From an uncultured Solobacterium sp. (GTDB lineage Bacteria > Bacillota_I > Bacilli_A > Erysipelotrichales > Erysipelotrichaceae): a DNA stretch of 5,036 nucleotides. The stretch lies in NCBI GenBank assembly GCA_937895985.1, contig CALBKL010000161.1:1-5036 (forward strand). Reading direction: 5' to 3'. Positions 1 through 5,036 of this stretch are shown here, in pieces. The position numbers were made by a program, and so were the translations under genes. Each line of letters opens with the position of its first letter. The first letter of the stretch is position 1. The notes under the pieces were generated by a model. The model did no database searches and was not told the origin of the DNA. It saw nothing but the letters and a program-made list of their open reading frames with translations.

Positions 1-1030
1 GGTTGATACGGATGAGAAGTATTTAAGTAAAATCTCTTCTGTGTTTAATAAGAAGTATCCAAATGAAATTGAGATATACACATTCTCAAAGCGTGATGCA
101 TTTATTGAAATTTTCAAGAATCAAAGAATGGATGTCGTTTTAGTAAACGAAGAATTCTTAGGGGATGATTTAAGAAGAGAGAATACACAGGTTGCGTGTT
201 TGACAGAGTCATTAGATATTACTGAGGTGAATGGTTTCCCTGCAGTATGCAAGTACCAACGTGTCGATCTCATCTGCAAAGAAGTTAAGAGCTTATGTGC
301 TGAACTTGATACAAAGGTTTCATATAGTTTGTCAGGCTCTCAAAGCCCTATTATTTTATTCCATGGAGCGAGCGGCGGTTTAGGTACTTCCACAGCTGCG
401 ATTGGATCTGCGCTACACATGGTTGAACAAGGGCATAAAGTTTTCTATTTAGATTTAGAGAAGAATGGCTATACACGAGATGTACTTGTACAAGATTCAA
501 GTACAACACTTTCAGAAGTGTTGTATGCGATTAAGAGCAATCGTGCAAATTTAAGTCTAAAGTTAGAGGCTTATGTATCCAATGATAAGGGTGTTGCGTA
601 TTACGCTCCATTTAAGACAATCATGGATTTTAATGAGATGAAGTCTGAAGATGTTAAGACATTGTTACACGTCATTTGTAATTCAGGGAATTATGACCGT
701 GTCATTGTAGATACAGATGTATGTTCTGATGAAATTAGAGATACATTATTTGATTTGGCTGATTGTGTAGTGATGGTTGCGGATGGAACTGAAATTGGCA
801 GAAATAAACTACAGAATAAGTTATTTGAATTACAGAATATCAGTGATAACAAAGTTGAGCATCTCATGCGTAAGACAAAGGTTCTTTACTCCAAGTTTGG
901 AAGCCAGTCTAACGCTGCTGAAATGAATGATGTACAGGTTGTTGGTTATATCAACAAAGTGAAAGGTGATCATAGAGCGCAAGTTGTTTCTTGGGTATCT
1001 AAGTTAGATGTATTTGATCACATTCTATAA
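1..1030 (+). CDS. tadZ: TadZ/CpaE-like pilus assembly ATPase with N-terminal pseudo-receiver domain (5' partial)
   Basis: MinD/ParA-superfamily protein, inferred to act at the cytoplasmic membrane face to localise the Tad pilus machine. The reading frame is open from base 2 to the TAA at 1028-1030. A GTG at 41 could serve as a start, but the 13 upstream codons (VDTDEKYLSKISS) read as strand 1 and helix 1 of a response-regulator receiver fold, so the true start probably lies a few codons left of the window. Numbering from Val41 as residue 1: pseudo-receiver about 1-85, with Asn36 where the phospho-acceptor Asp would be expected; ATPase domain about 103-329. The P-loop-like stretch at 108-118 (HGASGGLGTST) aligns with the deviant Walker A motif, but both lysines are replaced (Ser111, Thr116). 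The following YLDLEKNG strand and the YDRVIVDTD strand (218-226, Asp224) match MinD-like switch and Walker B positions. It lies 25 bases ahead of tadA, which supports TadZ over a chromosome-partition ParA or MinD. Confidence 0.85.
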   Translation, partial: VDTDEKYLSKISSVFNKKYPNEIEIYTFSKRDAFIEIFKNQRMDVVLVNEEFLGDDLRRENTQVACLTESLDITEVNGFPAVCKYQRVDLICKEVKSLCAELDTKVSYSLSGSQSPIILFHGASGGLGTSTAAIGSALHMVEQGHKVFYLDLEKNGYTRDVLVQDSSTTLSEVLYAIKSNRANLSLKLEAYVSNDKGVAYYAPFKTIMDFNEMKSEDVKTLLHVICNSGNYDRVIVDTDVCSDEIRDTLFDLADCVVMVADGTEIGRNKLQNKLFELQNISDNKVEHLMRKTKVLYSKFGSQSNAAEMNDVQVVGYINKVKGDHRAQVVSWVSKLDVFDHIL

Positions 1031-1039
1031 ATAATGATT

Positions 1040-1055
1040 GGGGGATAACGGGAAT
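1040..1055 (+). promoter_or_regulatory. Weak ribosome binding region of tadA
   Basis: The 25-base gap between tadZ and tadA holds a G-run (GGGGGAT, from 1040) and a second GGGAAT (1050-1055) directly before ATG 1056. Neither is a good AAGGAGG match, unlike the sites of flp and tadE. The G-run overlaps the alternative TTG start at 1038, which argues for ATG 1056. The weak site suggests that tadA translation depends partly on ribosomes finishing tadZ; this is inference. Confidence 0.45.
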
Positions 1056-2327
1056 ATGAGAGCGGAAGAACTTGAACAGTTTGTCGAGCGATTAAAAAAT
1101 GAAGTAATGAATAATTTCCCTTTAAAGGAATTATCTGATAATGAACTGCGCGAGAAGATTGAAAATCTAGTAGAAATCAGACTAGCGAACGTATATGTTT
1201 CTATCGAACAACGAGTAGCGATCGCGGAACAAATTTATTCTTCTATCCGTGGATTTGGTTTGTTGGATTCCATCATGACAGATGACAACATTACTGAAGT
1301 TATGATTAACGGGCCAAAGAATATTTTCGTTGAAGAAGCAGGTAAGGTAAGAAAGATTGAGCGTACCTTTGAAAGTGAACGTAAGCTACGTGACGTTATT
1401 CAACGTATCGTTGCACAAGCAGGTCGTGAAGTTACAGAGGCAAACCCTATCGTAGATACACGTTTACCAAATGGTTCACGTGTAAACGTTGTATTACCTC
1501 CAATTTCATTGAATGGTTCTATCGTCACAATTCGTAAGTTCTCAAAAGAGCCAATGACAATGAAGAAGTTAATTGAATACGGATCATTGAACGAAGGCAT
1601 TGCAAGTTTATTAGAGTTATTGATTCAAGCACGTTATAACATCTTTGTATGTGGTGGTACTGGTTCAGGTAAGACAACATTCTTGAACGCTCTATCTAAC
1701 TTCATTCCAAAAGATGAACGTATTATTACAATCGAAGACTCTGCGGAATTGCAGATTGAAGGTGTACAGAACTTAGTTAGTCTAGAAACAAGAAACGCTA
1801 ACTCATCTGGTGCCGGTGAAGTCAACATCAGAGACTTGATCAAGTCAAGTTTGCGTATGAGACCAGATAGAATCATCGTAGGTGAGGTTCGTGGCGGAGA
1901 AGCACTGGATATGTTACAGGCAATGAATACTGGACATGATGGAAGCTTATCTACAGGTCACGCCAACTCTACTTTCGATATGATGAACCGTTTGGAAACC
2001 ATGGTGCTACAGGGTGCAGAAGGATTGCCATTAATGGCAATTCGTCAGCAGATTGGTAGTGCATTGGATATTGTGATTCACCTATCCCGTTTGCGTGACC
2101 ACTCTCGTAAGACAATGGAAATTACAGAGGTTTTAGGTGTAAATGCAAATGGGGAATATATGTTAAACCCAATCTTCACGTTCGTAGAAGGCGAAGGAAC
2201 TTCTGCTGAACATGTTGTTGGTGAACTAAAACGTACTAAGAACAAATTTGTTAAGACAAAGAAGTTCCAGCTGGCCGGAATTAAACTGCCTGCTTTATTG
2301 GAGGTAGATGATGAAACCGCTGTTTAA
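1056..2327 (+). CDS. tadA: TadA/CpaF-family secretion ATPase
   Basis: GspE/VirB11-superfamily hexameric ATPase that powers Tad pilus extrusion from the cytoplasmic side of the membrane. Numbering from ATG 1056 (423 residues, within the usual CpaF range): charged helical N-terminus 1-70, N-terminal domain with GFGLLDSIMTDDNITEVMIN about 65-90, then a RecA-like core. Walker A GGTGSGKTT at 200-208 (Lys206), Asp box TIEDSAEL with Glu227 and Asp228, Walker B-type strand RPDRIIVGEVRGGE at 269-282, and His box GHDGSLSTGHANS at 293-305 (His294, His302) are all intact, so it should be active. TadA/CpaF is favoured over GspE or PilB because no tetracysteine zinc motif is present and because tadZ and tadB/tadC flank it. 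A TTG at 1038 would add six residues (MGDNGN), but it lies inside the G-rich ribosome-binding stretch, so ATG 1056 is preferred. The last 17 bases overlap tadB. Confidence 0.96.
   Translation: MRAEELEQFVERLKNEVMNNFPLKELSDNELREKIENLVEIRLANVYVSIEQRVAIAEQIYSSIRGFGLLDSIMTDDNITEVMINGPKNIFVEEAGKVRKIERTFESERKLRDVIQRIVAQAGREVTEANPIVDTRLPNGSRVNVVLPPISLNGSIVTIRKFSKEPMTMKKLIEYGSLNEGIASLLELLIQARYNIFVCGGTGSGKTTFLNALSNFIPKDERIITIEDSAELQIEGVQNLVSLETRNANSSGAGEVNIRDLIKSSLRMRPDRIIVGEVRGGEALDMLQAMNTGHDGSLSTGHANSTFDMMNRLETMVLQGAEGLPLMAIRQQIGSALDIVIHLSRLRDHSRKTMEITEVLGVNANGEYMLNPIFTFVEGEGTSAEHVVGELKRTKNKFVKTKKFQLAGIKLPALLEVDDETAV
2300..2304 (+). promoter_or_regulatory. Ribosome binding site of tadB inside the tadA coding end
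   Basis: GGAGG lies within the last codons of tadA. Its spacing to the second of two tandem ATG codons (2311) is 6 bases, against 3 to the first (2308). That favours 2311 as the initiation codon and places tadB initiation within the tadA reading frame. Confidence 0.7.
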
Positions 2328-3225
2328 CTTTAAGAAAAAAGAAGAGAAACAAAAAGAACAGCCAAAGGTAAAAGTAAAGAAGCCTGCTGTTGAAAAGGAA
2401 CCTCAGTACTATCGCTCAAAGACAAACATACAGACATTAAACTATAAAGTCTATTACATGACAAAGAAGGAAATGATTCTGTATACATTACTTGGGTTTG
2501 TGGTAGGTGGCCTTGCAGGCTATGCCTTCTTTGGTGGCCAGTTTAAAGATGAATTTGGTGTAGCAACAAAACTAACATTGATTGTTGATATTCTGTTATT
2601 TGTTATATTTGGTGCATTGGCAGCTCGCTTCTACTTGCCAATTCGTACAAAGCAGCTCTGTGAAAATCGTAAACGTCAATTGACTTTACAATTTAGAGAT
2701 ATGCTCGAAGCATTAACAACTTCGCTAAATGCTGGTAAAAACGTAACAGATGCATTTAAGAGTTCGTATGACGATTTGGGGAATCAATACGAATCTGGTG
2801 CGATGATCATGAATGAATTAGAAGTGATTAATACAGGTCTGATCAATGGTATTACATTAGAAGAATTACTAAAAGACTTCGCTGATCGAAGTGGTATTGA
2901 TGATATTGCGGACTTTACGAATGTATTTGAAATCTGTTACCGCAAGGGTGGTAACATCAAAGAAGTTATTCGTAATACTTACGATGTCATTAGTGACAAG
3001 ATTACGGTTCGAGAAGATATTATCACAATGTACGCTGGTACAAAGATCGAGTTAAATATGATGCTTGTACTTCCATTAGCAATGATTATTGTTATGAAGC
3101 TTACAAGTACAGACTTTGCGAATAACTACGCTTCTGTTACTGGTCTTGTATCAGAGATTGTCGGAATTGCGATTGTCATCGTAGCATACTTGATGGCGAA
3201 GAAGATTGTAGATATTAAGATTTAA
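2311..3225 (+). CDS. tadB: TadB-like inner-membrane platform protein (T2SSF domain)
   Basis: GspF/T2SSF-superfamily membrane protein, the first of the paired Tad platform proteins expected to contact TadA and the pilin in the membrane. Numbering from ATG 2311 (304 residues): a Lys/Glu-rich cytoplasmic leader 1-50, hydrophobic segments at about 56-75 (LYTLLGFVVGGLAGYAFF) and 88-109, and a helical T2SSF domain from about 128 (FRDMLEALTTSLNAGKNVTDAF) including FEICYRKGGNIKEV near 206-219. C-terminal hydrophobic segments follow at about 247-263 and 279-297. This two-plus-two topology is typical of TadB. Adjacent ATGs at 2308 and 2311 compete. The GGAGG at 2300-2304 sits 3 bases from the first and 6 from the second, so 2311 is chosen; the difference is one Met. 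The start lies inside the end of tadA, which suggests translational coupling. The TadB rather than TadC label rests on gene order and topology. Confidence 0.92.
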   Translation: MKPLFNFKKKEEKQKEQPKVKVKKPAVEKEPQYYRSKTNIQTLNYKVYYMTKKEMILYTLLGFVVGGLAGYAFFGGQFKDEFGVATKLTLIVDILLFVIFGALAARFYLPIRTKQLCENRKRQLTLQFRDMLEALTTSLNAGKNVTDAFKSSYDDLGNQYESGAMIMNELEVINTGLINGITLEELLKDFADRSGIDDIADFTNVFEICYRKGGNIKEVIRNTYDVISDKITVREDIITMYAGTKIELNMMLVLPLAMIIVMKLTSTDFANNYASVTGLVSEIVGIAIVIVAYLMAKKIVDIKI

Positions 3226-3238
3226 TGATGGAGGGAAT

Positions 3239-4114
3239 ATGGGGTTTTTTACAATAACTGATATTGTCGTCATTGCGATAGGCATCCTATTTCTTCTGTT
3301 CTATATATATCTTTATTTCAAGGGGAAGAAAGATGCAGCGTTATTTGCAACTTTAGGAGATGAAGATTATCCAATGCATGAATTGTATTTTGTGGGATAT
3401 GCATTGGTAAATATGTTGGGGCTAGACTTCCGTCGCAAGGAAGATAGAGAAGCTAGAAAACAGATCGCAATTTTATATGGCGAGAAATATATTGATTACT
3501 ACTTGAGAGTGTCATATGCACAGCGTTTTACAATGATGTTGACGCTAATGACATTCGCGATGCCGCTATATTGCTTTACTAGAAGTTTATCCATGTTCTT
3601 ATTGTGCATGGTTATAGGCGGTGTAGCATTCTACTACTATGGAACGGTAATGAAAGAAAAAATCCAGAAGCGCTCGGATGAGATGCTGGATGAATTTACC
3701 GAAGTTATATCAAAGCTGGCGTTACTAGTTAACGCAGGTATGACGCTTCATGAAGCTTGGGAAAAGGTAGCAAACTCTAATGAGGGTGTCCTTTACGGAG
3801 AAATGAAGATTAGTGTTGATAACATGAATAACGGCATACCGGAAGTAGATGCTTTATATGAATTCGGACAACGCTCCATGGTACAGGAGGTAAAGAAGTT
3901 TATCTCCACCATTGTTCAGGGTTTAACAAAGGGTAATAAAGATTTAACGATGATGTTAATCCAACAGAGTAAAGAACAATGGAAATTAAAACAGCAGTAT
4001 CTTCGTCGTAAAGGCGAAGCTGCAAATAGTAAATTGCTGTTGCCAATGCTATTGATATTCATTGCAATATTAACAATGGTAGTGGTGCCGATTTTCAGCA
4101 ATATCGGATTGTGA
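3239..4114 (+). CDS. tadC: TadC-like inner-membrane platform protein (T2SSF domain)
   Basis: Second GspF/T2SSF-superfamily membrane protein, expected to pair with TadB as the Tad assembly platform. The 291-residue product has an N-terminal membrane segment at about 5-27 (TITDIVVIAIGILFLLFYIY). A soluble charged stretch follows at about 28-95, then a central hydrophobic pair at about 97-135, the T2SSF helical domain at about 145-262 (EMLDEFTEVISKLALLVNAG, then HEAWEKVA) and a final membrane segment at about 265-287 ending almost at the C-terminus. One segment at the N-terminus, a central pair and one at the end is the layout expected for TadC, unlike the two-plus-two layout of the preceding gene. 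The GGAGG in GGAGGG (3230-3235) lies only 4 bases before ATG 3239, a short spacing, but no better start is nearby. The gap after tadB is 13 bases. The stop is TGA, which argues against TGA recoding. Confidence 0.92.
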   Translation: MGFFTITDIVVIAIGILFLLFYIYLYFKGKKDAALFATLGDEDYPMHELYFVGYALVNMLGLDFRRKEDREARKQIAILYGEKYIDYYLRVSYAQRFTMMLTLMTFAMPLYCFTRSLSMFLLCMVIGGVAFYYYGTVMKEKIQKRSDEMLDEFTEVISKLALLVNAGMTLHEAWEKVANSNEGVLYGEMKISVDNMNNGIPEVDALYEFGQRSMVQEVKKFISTIVQGLTKGNKDLTMMLIQQSKEQWKLKQQYLRRKGEAANSKLLLPMLLIFIAILTMVVVPIFSNIGL

Positions 4115-4138
4115 GTCTAATGAAAGGAGAAAGAAGAC

Positions 4139-4351
4139 ATGATGGATTTGATTAATGTTACTTTAATCAGAGCTAAAAACGCATTTGACTCTTTTATGAA
4201 AGAAGAGAAGGGTGCTGTTGATTTAGTTGTAATCGTTGTATTGATTGCAATCGCTCTGGTATTAGCAGCGTTATTTAGAAAACAAATTGGTGCATTGTTA
4301 GATAGCTTATTCGAAACAATGAATCAAAAAGCTCAAGAAGCTGTTCAGTAA
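4139..4351 (+). CDS. flp: Flp-like type IVb pilin (Flp1-like family), small major pilin candidate
   Basis: A 70-residue prepilin, likely the main fibre subunit. The first 24 residues form a basic/amphipathic leader ending in KEEKG (Gly25), followed by a hydrophobic helix at about 26-46 (AVDLVVIVVLIAIALVLAAL) and a short amphipathic tail (FRKQIGALLDSLFETMNQKA). Cleavage by a TadV-type prepilin peptidase after Gly25 would leave 45 residues, close to known Flp sizes. This architecture, including the FRKQI segment after the hydrophobic helix, matches my recollection of Firmicute Flp1-like pilins. Oddly, the usual Glu at +5 and Tyr at +6 of proteobacterial Flp are absent; the only acidic residue near the site is Asp28 at +3. 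The GGAG at 4126-4129 sits 9 bases before the first of two tandem ATGs (4139, 4142), which favours 4139. The gene lies 24 bases after tadC and is followed by a stem-loop. The family is likely; major-pilin status is inferred. Confidence 0.85.
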   Translation: MMDLINVTLIRAKNAFDSFMKEEKGAVDLVVIVVLIAIALVLAALFRKQIGALLDSLFETMNQKAQEAVQ

Positions 4352-4366
4352 AACTGCTTTACACAT

Positions 4367-4394
4367 GCCCGTCCAAACACAGGCGGGCTTCTAT
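4367..4394 (+). terminator. Stem-loop after flp: partial terminator or mRNA-stabilising hairpin
   Basis: Arms GCCCGTC (4367-4373) and GGCGGGC (4382-4388) form a 7-bp, G+C-rich stem with one G-U pair and an 8-base loop (CAAACACA), followed by TTCTAT. The T-tract is short and interrupted, so termination is probably incomplete, which fits with tadE continuing downstream. Outer 5-base complements CTGCT (4354-4358) and AGCAG (4402-4406) could close a larger structure around it. Its place directly behind the pilin gene suggests differential expression of flp over the downstream minor pilins, by attenuation or by protecting the 3' end of the upstream message. The hairpin is visible in the sequence; the role is inferred. 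Confidence 0.65.
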
Positions 4395-4427
4395 AGAGTT
4401 TAGCAGCACTTAGAAGGAGGAATTTCG

Positions 4428-5036
4428 ATGTACAAAACATTAAAATCCGAAAAGGGATCGATGTCTCTTGTAGAGGCTACAATTGTATTTCCTATTGTCT
4501 TTATTGTGGTCTTTATGATGATAGTGCTGGGAAATATATATTACATTCATTCACGTATACAGTTTGAGATTGTGCATGCTGCAATTGATGCGGCATCTGC
4601 TGCAGAAAATCCAATGCAGGTAAAGATACTTAAAGATGGTGGTATTCCATCAGAGATTGGAAATAAGGCAGCCATTAAACCATATAGACATATCCTTTCT
4701 GGACATGGAAACGAAGTAGCACAAGAGATGGAAGACTTATTGATTAGTAGAATTAGTAAAATCAAAGAATATTCCATTATCAAGAGTATCGCTCCTGATG
4801 CAATTGATCCTGATGTGGCATATGAAAATTCAATTATTATGTCTCAAATCAAAGTTAGCTATGATTACAACATTCCAATGCCAATTAAATATCCATTCTC
4901 AAACAAAACATTGAAAGTTCATTATTATGATGAATATACAATTCTTGTAGGAGATCCGGCAGAGTTTGTTAGAAACATGTCAATGTTTATTGACTTGTTA
5001 GAGCGTAATCAAAAAGTTATGGAATTTGCTGATAAG
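4428..5036 (+). CDS. tadE: TadE-like minor pilin / pseudopilin (3' partial)
   Basis: The frame is open from ATG 4428 to the window edge (203 codons, no stop), so the C-terminus is missing. A consensus AAGGAGG at 4414-4420 sits 7 bases before the start. The short basic N-terminus EKGSMSLVEATIVFPIVFIV (residues 8-27) resembles a TadE/TadG class III prepilin signal: Gly10 followed by a hydrophobic helix to about residue 35 with an embedded Glu16 and Pro22. Cleavage after Gly10 would place Glu16 at +6 rather than the usual +5. The rest is a soluble exported domain with a helical part (about 40-115) and a beta-rich part (about 135-172). A segment at 176-187 (DPAEFVRNMSMF) recalls the ends of other Firmicute TadE-like proteins, so perhaps little is missing. 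Position after flp in a tad operon supports a minor pilin. TadE versus TadF/TadG-like cannot be settled from the partial sequence. Confidence 0.8.
   Translation, partial: MYKTLKSEKGSMSLVEATIVFPIVFIVVFMMIVLGNIYYIHSRIQFEIVHAAIDAASAAENPMQVKILKDGGIPSEIGNKAAIKPYRHILSGHGNEVAQEMEDLLISRISKIKEYSIIKSIAPDAIDPDVAYENSIIMSQIKVSYDYNIPMPIKYPFSNKTLKVHYYDEYTILVGDPAEFVRNMSMFIDLLERNQKVMEFADK

Noticed and set aside
206..235. TTGACA in the tadZ coding region as a promoter -35 element
   Set aside because: No -10-like hexamer occurs at 16-18 bases downstream; TATTAC is too close.
1038..1055. TTG at 1038 as the start of tadA
   Set aside because: It overlaps the G-rich stretch that most plausibly serves as the ribosome site, and would add only MGDNGN ahead of a normal ATG start.
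1400..1876. Two minus-strand open frames (1400-1600 and 1634-1876) opposite tadA
   Set aside because: They lie wholly antisense to a well-conserved tadA with intact motifs, show no recognisable domain and are explained by tadA codon bias.
3539..3580. Possible internal promoter in tadC (TTGACG followed by TATATT)
   Set aside because: The spacing is about 22 bases, too long for a sigma-A promoter, and it lies inside coding sequence of an AT-rich genome where such matches arise by chance.
3884..3890. Strong internal Shine-Dalgarno-like CAGGAGG in tadC
   Set aside because: No start codon follows at a usable distance; the bases simply encode Gln-Glu-Val in the T2SSF domain.
3916..4101. Minus-strand open frame opposite the end of tadC
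   Set aside because: It is antisense to the conserved T2SSF C-terminal region; its product looks like a shadow translation with no family resemblance.
4547..4783. Minus-strand open frame opposite tadE
   Set aside because: It is fully covered by the plus-strand tadE-like frame, which has a consensus ribosome site and a pilin-type signal; the antisense frame has neither.

Overview
This window is a single, densely packed stretch of a Tad (tight adherence) / Flp-type IVc pilus operon, all on the + strand. The AT-rich sequence, strong AAGGAGG-type ribosome binding sites, a response-regulator-like domain in front of the TadZ ATPase and a short Flp1-like pilin with a reduced processing motif all point to a low-GC Firmicute (Bacillota). 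An anaerobic gut or oral member of Erysipelotrichia or Clostridia/Lachnospiraceae fits best, but the genus cannot be fixed from this sequence. The standard genetic code works throughout: TGA is used as a stop, for example at the end of tadC.

Layout: (1) positions 1-1030 hold the 3' part of a tadZ/cpaE-like gene whose start lies just left of the window. (2) 1056-2327 is tadA/cpaF, the hexameric secretion ATPase. (3) 2311-3225 is tadB and (4) 3239-4114 is tadC, the two inner-membrane platform proteins of the T2SSF/GspF superfamily. (5) 4139-4351 is a 70-residue Flp-like major pilin. (6) 4367-4394 is a stem-loop with a short U-rich tail in the 76-base gap after the pilin gene. (7) 4428 to the right edge is the 5' part of a tadE-like minor pilin (pseudopilin) gene, open at the window end. 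Gaps are otherwise 13-25 bases, and tadA and tadB overlap, so the genes are almost certainly co-transcribed. No gene-free stretch exceeds 80 bases.

Working model, inferred from family knowledge: TadZ marks the assembly site, TadA hydrolyses ATP and drives the TadB/TadC membrane platform, and the platform extrudes the processed Flp pilin into a thin fibre with TadE-type minor pilins. The prepilin peptidase (TadV), other minor pilins and any TadD homologue are not in the window and would lie outside it. The hairpin behind flp may reduce read-through, so that the pilin is made in excess over the minor pilins.

I do not see an undescribed system. The points worth a second look are the degenerate motifs in TadZ (no Walker A lysines, no receiver phospho-acceptor Asp), the pilin lacking the usual Glu5/Tyr6, the location of the pilin gene between tadC and tadE, and the stem-loop after it.
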